Positions 15,823 to 24,740 are shown, counted from the stretch's first letter. The stretch: DNA of 64,000 bases from Halogranum gelatinilyticum (GCF_900103715.1 NZ_FNHL01000003.1:124001-188000), one strand, 5' to 3'. Numbers and translations: made by a program. The notes: generated by a model from the sequence alone, not told the origin.

Positions 15823-18218
15823 CCTGGGAGTCGGTGTTCGGCCACGCGGAGCCGTATCCAGAACAGGCGGCAGGCATCGAGACGGCCATCGAGACCGCAG
15901 ACGACGGCGGCTTCGTCGTCCTCGAAGGTGCCTGTGGGACTGGCAAGACCATGCTCGCGCTGACGGCGGGCATCGACCGCGTGCGCGACCCCGACTCCGA
16001 CTACGAACGCGTGGTCGTCCTCACGAGCGTCAAACAGCAGCTCCGACAGTTCGAGGACGACCTCCGCACCATCAACGACAACCTCCCCGACGACTGGCGA
16101 CCCGTCTCCGGGCTGACGCTCGTCGGCAAGGCGGACGTCTGTCCGTACAGCCGCGAGCGCGTCGCTGGCATCGACGAGAAGAACGTCTACGACCGCTGTG
16201 AGGGACTCCGCGAGCGGACGCGAAACCTCGTCGGCGACGGCGGCGACACCACCGCCGCGAGCCTCGTCTCGCAGGCCCGGAGTGCCCAGACCGGACTCGC
16301 CGACTCAAGCTCCAGCGGTCCCGACTATCTCGAGACCGCGGGCGACCCGACGCCCTACTTGCCAGAAATGCCCGAGTACGGCGACACCGAGTTCTGCCCG
16401 TTCTACGCGCAGTTCCTCGACGACCTGCCGGAGGACGGCGACCCCATCGAGGCCGTCCCGTTCGACTTCGACAGTCAGGGCCTCATCGAACCCGACGACC
16501 TCGTCTCGCTCTCCGCTGGCTTCGGCACCTGTCCCCACTCGATGATGGGCGCGGTGCTTTCCCACGTCGAGGTCGTCGTCGGCAACTACTACCACGCCTT
16601 CGACCCGACGACGGCGTCGACGTTCACCGGCGCGCTGCTCGACGACTCGACGTTCCTTGTCTGCGACGAGGCGCATATGCTCGAACCGCGCGTCCGCGAC
16701 CTCGTCAGCGACGCCGTCGGTGACGTGAGCCTCCGCGACGCCGAATCGGAGCTGACGCGCGTCATCCAGCCCGTCGAGTTCGAGGACGACGGCGCGAAGT
16801 CGACCGGCGCGCAGACGATGGACGCCCAACTCGTCCGCGCCGAACTCGAGGAGTCAGACGTCACGCTCAGCGAGTTGAAGGAACTCCGGTCGTTCGTCCG
16901 CGACCTCCGCGAGGAACTCGACCGGCGCGTCACGGCCCACCTCGACCACGTCCAACCCGACTGGCGGGCCGATTTGACCCAACTGGACGACCACGAACTT
17001 CCCCTCCGGGACCCCGAGGTCCCCGCGACCGACGAGATCACCGAGTGGGCAGGAGAGGAGGGCTACGACGGCGGCGTCTGGGCGCGCGCCGAGATCATCG
17101 GTTCGACCGTCGCCCGCATCCTCAACTCCGCCGAGGAGGAGGACAAGAAACGGGTGACGCCCGGTGTCGGCCGCGTTCTCGGCGAGTGGTACCGCCAGGA
17201 CCACGAGCGCTACTTCCGCGAAATCGAGTTAGAGAGAACGTGGGACGAGACGCAGCCACCGGACTCGTGGCGACGCGCCTACAACGCCCGGCTCGCGCTG
17301 CACAACTGCGTCCCGAGCGACGCCATCGGCGACCGGCTCGCCGAGTTCGGCGGCGGCGTCCTGATGAGCGCGACGCTCGAACCGCTCGACGTCTTCCGTC
17401 GCGTCTCGGGACTCGATTACTTGGAGGAAGAAGGCCGCCCCGTCGTCGAACGGACCTTCGGTCTTGGCTTCCCCGAGGAGAACCGTGCGAGCTTCGCGGT
17501 CGACGCGCCGAAGTTCACCTACGGCAACCGCGGGTCGCCGGGCGAGGACAACGAGACGCGCCGCGTCTACGCCGACTCGGTCGCGGAAGTCGCCCGACGC
17601 CCCGGCAACGTGCTCGTCGGGATGCCGAGCTACGGCGAGGCCGAGTGGATCGCGAGCGTCCTCCGCGAGCGACTGGACAAGCCTGTCCTCGTCGACGAGT
17701 CGAGTGACGACGTCGCCACCGAGTCGCTGAAGACGGACTTCTTCGGCGGGCAGGACAAGGTGCTCGTGACCAGTCTGCGAGGGACGCTCACCGAGGGCGT
17801 CGACTACCGCGGCGACCGCCTGTCGGCCGCCGTCGTCTGCGGCGTCCCCATCATCAACACGGCCAGTCCCCGAACCAAAGCGCTCGTGACGGCCTACGAC
17901 CGGGAGTTCGGCAGCGACGGGAGCGCGGCGGGTCGTGGTACTGGCGGCGGCGGTGGCGGCGGTGGAAGCCGAAGCGGCTTCGAGACCGCCCTGACTGTCC
18001 CGGCGGTCCGCAAGGCGCGGCAGGCCATCGGCCGCGTCATCCGCGGAAGCGACGAGGTCGGCGTCCGCGTCTTCGTCGACGGCCGCTACGCTCGCGAGTC
18101 GTGGAACAGCGTCCGCGAGTATCTGCCCGAAGAAGAGCGCGAGGAGTTCCGTCCGGTGAGTCCCGATATGCTGTCGTTCGCGCTCGACCGTTTCTGGGAC
18201 GGCGAGGCGAGTCTCTAA
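15819..18218 (+). CDS. XPD/Rad3-family ATP-dependent DNA helicase
   Basis: 799 aa, GTG start. Superfamily 2 motifs: Walker A GACGTGKT (37-44), Walker B VCDEAH (about 281-286) and motif VI QAIGRVIRG near residue 737. Between motifs I and II are the Cys residues expected for the XPD 4Fe-4S domain (DVCPYS, DRCEG, EFCPFY, TCPHS). The strand-separating Arch region is helical and acidic. A poly-Gly loop (about 708-716) separates the last two motifs. Such enzymes are 5'-3' helicases in repair (XPD, DinG relatives). It is convergent with the antiporter gene and shares its terminator. Confidence 0.9.
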   Translation: MTWESVFGHAEPYPEQAAGIETAIETADDGGFVVLEGACGTGKTMLALTAGIDRVRDPDSDYERVVVLTSVKQQLRQFEDDLRTINDNLPDDWRPVSGLTLVGKADVCPYSRERVAGIDEKNVYDRCEGLRERTRNLVGDGGDTTAASLVSQARSAQTGLADSSSSGPDYLETAGDPTPYLPEMPEYGDTEFCPFYAQFLDDLPEDGDPIEAVPFDFDSQGLIEPDDLVSLSAGFGTCPHSMMGAVLSHVEVVVGNYYHAFDPTTASTFTGALLDDSTFLVCDEAHMLEPRVRDLVSDAVGDVSLRDAESELTRVIQPVEFEDDGAKSTGAQTMDAQLVRAELEESDVTLSELKELRSFVRDLREELDRRVTAHLDHVQPDWRADLTQLDDHELPLRDPEVPATDEITEWAGEEGYDGGVWARAEIIGSTVARILNSAEEEDKKRVTPGVGRVLGEWYRQDHERYFREIELERTWDETQPPDSWRRAYNARLALHNCVPSDAIGDRLAEFGGGVLMSATLEPLDVFRRVSGLDYLEEEGRPVVERTFGLGFPEENRASFAVDAPKFTYGNRGSPGEDNETRRVYADSVAEVARRPGNVLVGMPSYGEAEWIASVLRERLDKPVLVDESSDDVATESLKTDFFGGQDKVLVTSLRGTLTEGVDYRGDRLSAAVVCGVPIINTASPRTKALVTAYDREFGSDGSAAGRGTGGGGGGGGSRSGFETALTVPAVRKARQAIGRVIRGSDEVGVRVFVDGRYARESWNSVREYLPEEEREEFRPVSPDMLSFALDRFWDGEASL

Positions 18219-18228
18219 GTCACACCGA

Positions 18229-18250
18229 CTGAGTCGACGAGTCGACTCAG
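18229..18250. terminator. Palindromic hairpin between convergent genes
   Basis: CTGAGTCGAC-GA-GTCGACTCAG, a perfect 10-bp dyad in the 28-bp gap between the helicase stop and the antiporter stop (it covers the latter's TGA). It would form a hairpin in both transcripts, so a bidirectional terminator or 3'-end stabiliser is likely. Confidence 0.6.
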
Positions 18251-19284
18251 GGCAGGAGGAAGTAGAAGAAGACGAGGTAGCCGCCGACGAGGACGCCGCC
18301 GTCGAGCCGGGAGATGTCGCGGTTGTTGAGCATGATGGCGATGATGCCGAAGGTGAAGACGATGAGCACCGGGAAGTCGAAGCTGAGCGTGTCCGTGGGG
18401 ACGTTGAGCGGGACCATCAGCGCGAGCACGCCGAGGACAGCGAGGATGTTGTAGATGTTGGAGCCGACGACGTTGCCGATGGAGAGTTCTTCCTCACCGC
18501 GAGCCGCGCTGACGACGGAGGCCGCCAGTTCCGGCAGCGACGTCCCGAACGCGAGCACCGTGAGACCGACGAAGCGCGGCCCGAAGCCGAGTGCTTCGAG
18601 CGCGCCCTGGCCGCCCTGGATGAGCCAGCGCGAGCCGAGCAGGAGCAACAGGAGGCCGCCACCGAGCTTCGCGAAGTCCATCAGCTTGGGGTCGACGTCC
18701 TCGTCGAGGTCGACCTCGTCGGACTCGACTTCACCCTCGGTCTGCTGCATCCGGTAGAACAGATAGCCCGTGAACGCCGCGAGCAGCAGGAGAAACACCC
18801 CACCGTCGAAGCGACCGAGAGTACCGTCGAGTCCCAGACCGACGAGGAGCACCGCCGCGAGCACCATGAAGGGCACGTGCTCGCGGAAGACGTCCTCGTT
18901 GACAGAGAGCGGCCGGATGAGCGCGGCGATGCCGAGCACGAGACCGATGTTGGCGATGTTGGAACCGATGATGGCTCCCAGCCCGAGGCTCGTCGAGTAG
19001 TCGAGTCCCGAGAGGATGGCGACGAACAGTTCGGGCGTCGTCGTCGCGAAGGCGACGACGGTGACGCCGACGATCGCGGCCTTGAGTCCGAAGCCGAGCG
19101 CGAGGCGGGCGGCACCGTCGACGAGGAGTTCGGCACCGAGATACAAGAGGAGAATGCCCACGACGAGATAGAGCGTGTTCGTCGAGAGCAGCACGTCGGC
19201 TGCCGAGACTCCCCCGCCGGTCTGGAGTACCACCGGTGTGTCAGGAGATAACAGATAGCTCGATAAGTCGGCCGAACGGAACAT
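18247..19284 (-). CDS. Calcium/sodium antiporter (CaCA superfamily, YrbG-like)
   Basis: 345 aa with about ten membrane helices in two homologous halves. The two alpha-repeat signatures are visible: VVAFATTTPELFVAI...GAIIGSNIANIG in the first half and VLAFGTSLPELAASV...GNVVGSNIYNI in the second. A cytoplasmic acidic loop (VESDEVDLDEDVD) separates the halves. These proteins exchange Ca2+ or another cation for Na+. The start at 19284 is preferred over 19341 and 19332 because a TATA-like GATTTATC lies 27 nt upstream. Confidence 0.92.
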   Translation of the reverse strand: MFRSADLSSYLLSPDTPVVLQTGGGVSAADVLLSTNTLYLVVGILLLYLGAELLVDGAARLALGFGLKAAIVGVTVVAFATTTPELFVAILSGLDYSTSLGLGAIIGSNIANIGLVLGIAALIRPLSVNEDVFREHVPFMVLAAVLLVGLGLDGTLGRFDGGVFLLLLAAFTGYLFYRMQQTEGEVESDEVDLDEDVDPKLMDFAKLGGGLLLLLLGSRWLIQGGQGALEALGFGPRFVGLTVLAFGTSLPELAASVVSAARGEEELSIGNVVGSNIYNILAVLGVLALMVPLNVPTDTLSFDFPVLIVFTFGIIAIMLNNRDISRLDGGVLVGGYLVFFYFLLP

Positions 19285-19444
19285 TACCGGTCGGTAGCCG
19301 ACAACGAGTGATAAATCCGCCGAGTCAGCCATCAGGAACAATAATTATGAATCTGAGAGAATCAACAGTCCAGAGGAGTCAGTAGCGCGGAGGGAGCTTC
19401 GGGCGCGCGGTGCGTCGGTGGCGGTGCGTGAGAGGGGTCGTGGG

Positions 19445-19630
19445 TCAGTTCTCGGTCCACTCGGCCTTGCAGTCGTCGTCACAGAAATGCCGGTGCTGGA
19501 CGATACCGTCCTCGACAGACGTGAGCACGCGGTGTGTGGGCGATTGGATGATCAGTTCGCCGCAGGTCGCACACTCGGGTGCGTTGCTCTCGTCTACGTC
19601 CTCACCGAGGTCAGAGGTGGGGTCAACCAT
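19445..19630 (-). CDS. Small zinc-finger-like protein (DUF7576-like)
   Basis: 61 aa. ECATCGELIIQSP gives a first C-x2-C, and HRHFCDDDCKAEW gives H-x2-C-x3-C, together a likely zinc site. The layout matches small haloarchaeal treble-clef-like proteins (DUF7576 type) of unknown function. The start is at the ATG at 19630; a longer frame to 19663 exists but the acidic N-terminus fits the shorter one. Confidence 0.7.
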   Translation of the reverse strand: MVDPTSDLGEDVDESNAPECATCGELIIQSPTHRVLTSVEDGIVQHRHFCDDDCKAEWTEN

Positions 19631-19776
19631 GTTCCGGAAGAGTCGTCGCTGGCGGCACTTCAATCCGACTGCGACGGCAGTTTCGGCCGAAGGGAGAGCC
19701 TGCCGACCGCTACGTTCGGCTATGGAGTCCTCTTAGCGGGGTTTATGTGGCCGCCGCGGGTTTTCTCACCCGAGTC

Positions 19777-19995
19777 ATGTCAGGCGTCGACACGGAGTTC
19801 GAGGCGGTGGACCGTCGGAGAGACACGGATACGCGGACGGGACGCGACTTCGACCTCCACAGTGTCGTCGTCAGCGACGGAAACGGTCCCGACGAGTGTA
19901 CCATCTTTCCGCGACAACGCGGCCACCTGGACAGAACCACGGTCTGGCTCTCGGCGAACTTCGACTGCTTCGTCGACCTCGCCGACGCCTGCTAG
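19777..19995 (+). CDS. DUF7511-like small haloarchaeal protein
   Basis: 72 aa. The core GPDECTIFPRQ followed by TTVWLSANFDCFVDLADA resembles the DUF7511 domain of haloarchaea, a short beta-rich unit of unknown role. Its stop shares the CTAG tetranucleotide with the stop of the convergent DUF1059 gene (19992). An opposite-strand frame of similar length (19780-20052) was rejected because its composition is Arg-rich and it overlaps the DUF1059 gene. Confidence 0.6.
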   Translation: MSGVDTEFEAVDRRRDTDTRTGRDFDLHSVVVSDGNGPDECTIFPRQRGHLDRTTVWLSANFDCFVDLADAC

Positions 19996-20150
19996 CCGGA
20001 GATCATCTCGCGGAGGTCCTCGGGGTCGACGGCGACGCCGTGGTCGTCCCACATATGTTCGAGCATGACGGCGACGAGCTGTTCGTCGTCCTCCGACGTG
20101 ACCTCGTAGGGACAGCCCGGCCGACAGACGAGCTTCCGGCTCCAGCCCAT
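19992..20150 (-). CDS. DUF1059 domain protein
   Basis: 52 aa. KLVCRPGCPYEVTSEDDEQLVAVMLEHMWDDHG shows the DUF1059 pattern: a Cys pair (C-x3-C) in a strand-turn, then a helix ending in H-x4-H. The spacing could bind a metal. Function unknown. The ATG at 20150 begins right before the conserved block; the in-frame extension to 20264 is not conserved-looking. Confidence 0.8.
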   Translation of the reverse strand: MGWSRKLVCRPGCPYEVTSEDDEQLVAVMLEHMWDDHGVAVDPEDLREMISG

Positions 20151-20248
20151 GGGTTGTGCGTCGTGAGGAGTCGGTGAGTGGTACGTGTTTCTCGGGGTTT
20201 CGAGACGGTTTCGTTCGTTGAGGGGACGATTACCAGCCGTTCGTCCGC

Positions 20249-22027
20249 CTATTCTCCGTCCCACTGCGCATCTGACAACGTCCGCTGGACGGCCTCCTCG
20301 CCGACGGCGGCCGCCAGTGCCTCGAAGCCCTGTCGCTCGGCGCGGTCGCGGGCGTTGGCGACGAGTCGGGAGACGATGAACTCCGGGGTGGACTTGCCGA
20401 CGGTGCCGAACCGCGGCTGGTAATCCACCTGTAGCGCGAGGTCCTGGGTCAGCCCCTCGGCGAAGATGCCGTCGATGCGCGCCTGCGATGGCAGCGGACT
20501 CAGCTCGTCCGCGAGATGCGTCACGTAGACGCCGAGCGCGCCGCGGTCGACGGTCAGTTGGACCAGTCCGTTGAGCAGGTCGGCCGCTCTGCCGGGTTCG
20601 GTGATGGCTTCGAACTCGTCGACGAGCATCAGTGCCCGCCCGTCGTCGGTCAGCGGCGGGACGATGGATTTCAGCGTCGACTCGAGGACGCCCGCGTTGA
20701 AACTGGCGTGTCGTCGGTGGAAGACGACCGTGTCGAACGCGCCGATCTCCGCGGCCTCCGCGGGCACGGGCAGTCCCATCGCGGTGAGCAGGACGACCTG
20801 ACAGAGCGTCTCGAGCAGGGTCGTCTTCCCGCCGGAGTTCGCCCCCGTGAGGACCGTCACGCGGTCGCCGGAGGGGGGTGTGATGTCGCCCGCCGCGCCG
20901 TTGCCTGCGCGGTCGACGCCAGCGTTGCCAGCGAGGGCGTGTTCGCCGACGCCGTAGGTGACGGGTTGGACGTCGCCCGAGAGGAGCAGGTTCCGCGCGC
21001 CAGTCACGGCGAGACCGTCGTCGACGAGGGTCGGCCGCCGGAGGTCGTGCGCCTCGGCGAACCGCGCCAGCGACAGGGCGAAGCCGATGTCGTCGACGGC
21101 GGCGACCGCGGCGTCGACGTCGTCGCGGGCGGTCTCTACCGCCTCTCGAATCTCCGCCTCGACCGTCTCCTCGCGGTCTGCGACCTGTTCCTCCAAGTCC
21201 GCCGCCAGCGCGCGCAGCGTCGTACTCACGAAGTCCGCGGCGTCGACGGGGTCGTCGGCGGCGGCGCGTTGGACGTCGCTCCGCGTCAGGTCGGTCTCGC
21301 GGGTGACGTACTCGACGACGGCGTGTTCGAAGTCGTCGAGCGTGCGGACGCCCGAATCGCGGACGGTGTCGAGCACGTCGAAGGCGTCGTTGGCGAGGGA
21401 TTTCGCCGCCTCGTGCTGGCGACGCAGGCGGTCGAGTTCGTCGTCCGCGCCGTCGACGACGCGGCCCTCGGAGACGTAGCCGAGCGCGCCCGCCGCCTCA
21501 CGGAGCGCGTCGGGGTCGACGTCGTCGAGTGCGGCGAAGGTCTCGCCGCGGAGTCCGGCCTCGCGGAGCGCGAGCGCGGTCTCGACGGCCGCGCGTTCGG
21601 TCCCGCCACGCTCGTCGTAGCGGGCGAAGGCGTCGAGGACAGCGTCTCTGTCGGCCTCGTCGAGCGAGTCCCACGCCTCGCGGGCGGCGAGTACGCTGTC
21701 GAGGCGGTCGGTGATGGCCTCGCGGTCGGTCAGCGGCGTCAGGACGCGAATCCGGTCGGCAGCGTGTTCGGTGACAGCGTACTCACCGGCCAGCGAGAGC
21801 AGTTCGTCGTAGACGTTTCGGGCGTCCGAGGTGCCGAGCATCGACATCCCCGCGTCGCCGTTGGCCCGCCGGAGGATGCGCGTGGCTCGGCCGCGGGTGA
21901 TGCCGGCGTCGGCGAGCGCGCGGAGGTCCGCCGACTCGATGGCGTCGATGGCGGCCTCGGTCCCGAGCGCGTCGGTGAGCCGTGTCTTCGTCTTCGGTCC
22001 GACTCCCCAGTAGTCCTCCAGTCGCAT
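20249..22027 (-). CDS. MutS-related ATPase with N-terminal helix-hairpin-helix (MutS5-like)
   Basis: 592 aa. The first about 55 residues form a helix-hairpin-helix unit (YWGVGPKTKTRLTDALG, DAGITRGRATRIL). A long helical core region with many Asp and Arg residues follows (about 70-340), then the MutS ATPase with Walker A VLTGANSGGKTTLLE (about 394-408), Walker B ALMLVDEFEAITEPG and the C-terminal dimer helices. There is no N-terminal mismatch-reading domain. This places it with the short MutS5/MutS2-like archaeal proteins rather than repair MutS. No Smr domain is visible at the C-terminus. Confidence 0.87.
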   Translation of the reverse strand: MRLEDYWGVGPKTKTRLTDALGTEAAIDAIESADLRALADAGITRGRATRILRRANGDAGMSMLGTSDARNVYDELLSLAGEYAVTEHAADRIRVLTPLTDREAITDRLDSVLAAREAWDSLDEADRDAVLDAFARYDERGGTERAAVETALALREAGLRGETFAALDDVDPDALREAAGALGYVSEGRVVDGADDELDRLRRQHEAAKSLANDAFDVLDTVRDSGVRTLDDFEHAVVEYVTRETDLTRSDVQRAAADDPVDAADFVSTTLRALAADLEEQVADREETVEAEIREAVETARDDVDAAVAAVDDIGFALSLARFAEAHDLRRPTLVDDGLAVTGARNLLLSGDVQPVTYGVGEHALAGNAGVDRAGNGAAGDITPPSGDRVTVLTGANSGGKTTLLETLCQVVLLTAMGLPVPAEAAEIGAFDTVVFHRRHASFNAGVLESTLKSIVPPLTDDGRALMLVDEFEAITEPGRAADLLNGLVQLTVDRGALGVYVTHLADELSPLPSQARIDGIFAEGLTQDLALQVDYQPRFGTVGKSTPEFIVSRLVANARDRAERQGFEALAAAVGEEAVQRTLSDAQWDGE

Positions 22028-22124
22028 ACCTGGTGTGGTATGGCCGCTGGCTTAGTGGTTACCTGTCGCTCGTCGTGAACGGACTCGGCGCACGGGTTCC
22101 GGTACCTCGCGCGAAGCGTGTCGC

Positions 22125-22361
22125 TTACTGGGCGGGGACCGTCTCGGCCCGCCGCGCGCAGTCTGCAAGAAGTCGTGTGAGGGTCTGTACCGCTTCCTCG
22201 TGGCGGTCTCTCGACTCTCGGAGTGTCATCGGCGTCACGCCGAGGGCGGTGTAGGGTTCGAAGTCCGCCGACGTTGCGACTCCACGCGCGATGAACCGCT
22301 CTGCGATCTGCGCGAGGAGCGTGTGGAGGTGAATCAGTTCGTTCTTCTTCACAGGATACAC
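22125..22361 (-). CDS. UPF0058 family protein
   Basis: 78 aa. MYPVKKNELIHLHTLLAQI is the UPF0058 N-terminus, and the rest is an all-helical pattern ending RLLADCARRAE. The family is archaeal, small and of unknown function; a paired His motif (H11, H13) could bind metal. A TATA-like TCATTTAGG lies about 20-27 nt upstream. Confidence 0.82.
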   Translation of the reverse strand: MYPVKKNELIHLHTLLAQIAERFIARGVATSADFEPYTALGVTPMTLRESRDRHEEAVQTLTRLLADCARRAETVPAQ

Positions 22362-22476
22362 TAACGTGCTCAGACGGCCTAAATGACGCGGTAAGAACCG
22401 TTTCGAAGGAATTTGCGAATCTGACTGTCCGGAAATAAAGGGCGAACTAGCTGGAGATTTATCCGGGATATCGGCC

Positions 22477-22540
22477 GCTCGGCCATCTCATATCTGCCCA
22501 ACTGCTCGGCCGTGTCATATCAGCCCAGCCGCTCGGCCAG
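22477..22540. repeat. 27-bp degenerate tandem repeat of the MBL gene's 3' end
   Basis: Units begin at 22477, 22504 and 22531, each opening with GCTCGGCC. The first two are full (27 bp, about 21 matches). The second contains the real stop codon of the MBL gene (22520-22522) and the third starts in its coding end. Read on the minus strand, the last codons (AERLG-stop) are repeated as degenerate copies beyond the stop. Confidence 0.7.
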
Positions 22541-23320
22541 TGTCTCGAAGCGGTCGAGGTCGTGGCCGTAGAGGACGGCGGCGTCGTGACGACGTTCGAG
22601 TTCCTTCAACGTCTGGAGGCTCTCGAACCAGTCGCGCTCGCTCCAGAGCAAGCCGGGACCGAGCGGGGCCTCGTCTGCCCAGTTGGCGTCGACGTAACAC
22701 TCGTCGCCCGCGATGAGCAGCGTCTCGTCACCGAGGTCGAGTTTCGCGCCCATGACGCCGGGCGTGTGCCCCGGCAGGTGGAGGAGTTCGAAACCGTCGA
22801 AGAGCGTGTGACGGTGGCGGTGGACGATCTCCCAGTTGAGGTCGTGGTCGAAGTCGCTCGCGAGATAGGCGATAGACCCCTCGGTCGTCTTCGCGCTGTA
22901 GTAGGCGAACTTCAGCTCCTCCTCGTGGACGTAAATCGGGACGTCAGTCCCGGCGAACTCGGAGAGGCCGCCCGCGTGGTCCAGATGGAGATGGCTCATG
23001 ACGACCGCGTCGATGTCGTCGAGAGCGTAGCCCGCCGCGTCGAGGTCGTCCGCGAGGCGGTGGTCGGCGGCGTCGACGTGCTCGAAGGCGTTGTAGAGCG
23101 GCGCGGGCCAGTACCCGTCGCCGGCGTCGGGGTGCGAGCCGGTATCCCAGAGCACCGTCGTCTCGGGACCGTCGACGACGGCGTTCCAGACGACGAACTC
23201 GGCCATCTCGTGGGTCGGGTTCGGGGTCTCGGCGTCGGCCATGGCGTAGCCGTCGACGACGTAGTTCGTGTCGGCGTAGACGCGGCCGCGGTCGACGGGC
23301 GTGACTGACAGGTCGGACAT
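22520..23320 (-). CDS. MBL-fold metallo-hydrolase (lactonase-like)
   Basis: 266 aa. The metal motif HxHxDH is present as SHLHLDHAGG (about residues 118-123), with further ligands in LLHLPGHTPGV (His), IAGDECY (Asp) and VLYGHD (His). The overall order and length resemble N-acyl-homoserine lactonase (AttM/AiiA-type) sequences, but the substrate cannot be told from sequence. It is cytoplasmic, with no signal peptide. Its 3' end lies in a short tandem repeat. Confidence 0.87.
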   Translation of the reverse strand: MSDLSVTPVDRGRVYADTNYVVDGYAMADAETPNPTHEMAEFVVWNAVVDGPETTVLWDTGSHPDAGDGYWPAPLYNAFEHVDAADHRLADDLDAAGYALDDIDAVVMSHLHLDHAGGLSEFAGTDVPIYVHEEELKFAYYSAKTTEGSIAYLASDFDHDLNWEIVHRHRHTLFDGFELLHLPGHTPGVMGAKLDLGDETLLIAGDECYVDANWADEAPLGPGLLWSERDWFESLQTLKELERRHDAAVLYGHDLDRFETLAERLG

Positions 23321-23394
23321 AACGGTGGTTAGGGTGCCGCGAGAATAACTGTTGGCTCGGTGAGAGGCCGAGGCGTGGTCGGGCGGGGTGCGAA

Positions 23395-23430
23395 CTTACT
23401 GCCGCTGGCGGCCTTACTGCCGCTGGCGGT
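23395..23430. repeat. 18-bp tandem duplication of the acyl-CoA dehydrogenase 3' end
   Basis: Two adjacent copies (23395-23412, 23413-23430) match at 17 of 18 positions. On the minus strand the last codons RQRQ plus stop are repeated just after the real stop. Confidence 0.85.
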
Positions 23431-24562
23431 AGATGAGGTTGCGCTGGACCGCGTTGGCACCCTCGTAGATGACCGGGATGCGGACGTCGCGGTAGACGCG
23501 AGCGATGCGCCGGTCCGTCAGGTTCGAGCGGCCGCCGTGGAGCTGCATCCCGCGCTCGGCACAGAAGACGGAGGCCTCGGTCGAACGGCACTTACAGAGC
23601 GCGGCCCAGTAGCCCGCGTTGTCGTGGTTCTTCACCTTCTCGGCGGCGCGCCAGTTGAGCGAGCGGGCCGACTCGAACTCCAAGAGCATGTCGGCGAGGT
23701 CGTGCTGGACGGCCTGGAACTCCGAGATGTTGCGGCCGAAGGCGTTGCGGTCGTGGACGAAGTCCCACGCCTCCTCGATGGCGGCGGCGGCCATCCCGAG
23801 ACCGTGGCCGCCGACGACGACGCGGCCGTGGTTGAAGAAGTCCGCGAGCATGTAGAAGCCGCCACCGGCGGTGCCGACGAGGTTCTCTTCCGGAATGGTG
23901 CAGTCGTCGAAGACGATGTGGGCCTGCTTCGACGCGCGCATCCCCATCTTCTCCGGGATGTGTTCGGCCTCGTAGCCCTCGGTGTCGGTCTCGACGATGA
24001 ACATCGAGTAGTTCGAGTAGCGGTCCTCGGCGTCGCCCGTCTTCGCGTAGACGGTCAGCCAGTCGGCCTCGACGCCGTTGCCGATCCAGTACTTCTCGCC
24101 GTTGAGCACCCAGCCGTCGTCGGTCTTCTCGGCCGTCGTGGTCATGCCGGCGAGGTCCGACCCGGTCTCGGGTTCCGAGACGGCGAGGCCCGAAATCTGG
24201 TCGTTCTCCGCGACGGGGCGGAGATACTCCTCTTTCTGCTCCTCGGAGCCGTACTGTTCGACGATCTCACAGCCGAAACTCGCGAGCTGGAGCGTCAGCG
24301 CGATGCCGGCGTCGGCCTTGTAGAACTCCTCGGCGATGGCGAGTATCTGTTCGAGGTCGTAGCCGGAACCGCCGTACTCCTCGGCGATGTCCTGGGCGAC
24401 GAGTCCGGCGTCCATCCCGGCTTCGAGGATCTCCCACGGATACTCACCCGTACGGTAATACTCCTCAGCGTTCGGCTCGATGTACTCTTCGGCGAACTCG
24501 CGGGCCTGCTGCTTGACCTCGCGGGCGTGTTCGGGGACGATGGAGTCGTCGAGAAGGTCCAT
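23414..24562 (-). CDS. Acyl-CoA dehydrogenase (second paralogue)
   Basis: 382 aa, full length. Flavin-binding and substrate loops VSEPETGSDLAGM and WVLNGEKYWIGNG are present, with RVVVGGHGLGMAAAA, MQLHGGRSNL and IYEGANAVQRNL near the end; the Glu in IYEG is the expected catalytic base. It differs clearly from the 4889-6043 enzyme, so it probably acts on a different acyl-CoA. The ATG at 24562 is supported by a TATA-like TATTAAATC about 27 nt upstream and by the conserved DLLDDSIVPEHAREV block starting there. Confidence 0.93.
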   Translation of the reverse strand: MDLLDDSIVPEHAREVKQQAREFAEEYIEPNAEEYYRTGEYPWEILEAGMDAGLVAQDIAEEYGGSGYDLEQILAIAEEFYKADAGIALTLQLASFGCEIVEQYGSEEQKEEYLRPVAENDQISGLAVSEPETGSDLAGMTTTAEKTDDGWVLNGEKYWIGNGVEADWLTVYAKTGDAEDRYSNYSMFIVETDTEGYEAEHIPEKMGMRASKQAHIVFDDCTIPEENLVGTAGGGFYMLADFFNHGRVVVGGHGLGMAAAAIEEAWDFVHDRNAFGRNISEFQAVQHDLADMLLEFESARSLNWRAAEKVKNHDNAGYWAALCKCRSTEASVFCAERGMQLHGGRSNLTDRRIARVYRDVRIPVIYEGANAVQRNLIYRQRQ

Positions 24563-24566
24563 GCAG

Positions 24567-24581
24567 GTGGGTAGAACCCAC
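24567..24581 (-). promoter_or_regulatory. 6-bp inverted repeat between TATA box and start of second acyl-CoA dehydrogenase
   Basis: GTGGGT-AGA-ACCCAC, arms of 6 bp and a 3-nt spacer, between the TATA-like box (24586-24592) and the ATG (24562). The position equals that of the dyad before the other acyl-CoA dehydrogenase, although the sequence differs. Candidate repressor site. Confidence 0.45.
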
Positions 24582-24722
24582 ATGATTTAATACCAAGTGA
24601 AATTCGATGTCCACTGAAACAAGTTTATTGTTTTCTGCAGTGCCGACACGAAGCTGTCGGTCCGCAGTCCGGCAACGAGAGTCGCCGAGTCCCACGTGTT
24701 TTTGTCGGTGTGACTGAACAGT

Positions 24723-24730
24723 GGAGGTGA
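24723..24730 (+). promoter_or_regulatory. Perfect Shine-Dalgarno of trkH
   Basis: GGAGGTGA, fully complementary to the haloarchaeal 16S rRNA 3' end, 10 nt before the ATG at 24741. Most genes here are leaderless, so this marks a leadered transcript and fixes the start. Confidence 0.75.
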
Positions 24731-24740
24731 GAACTACCAC

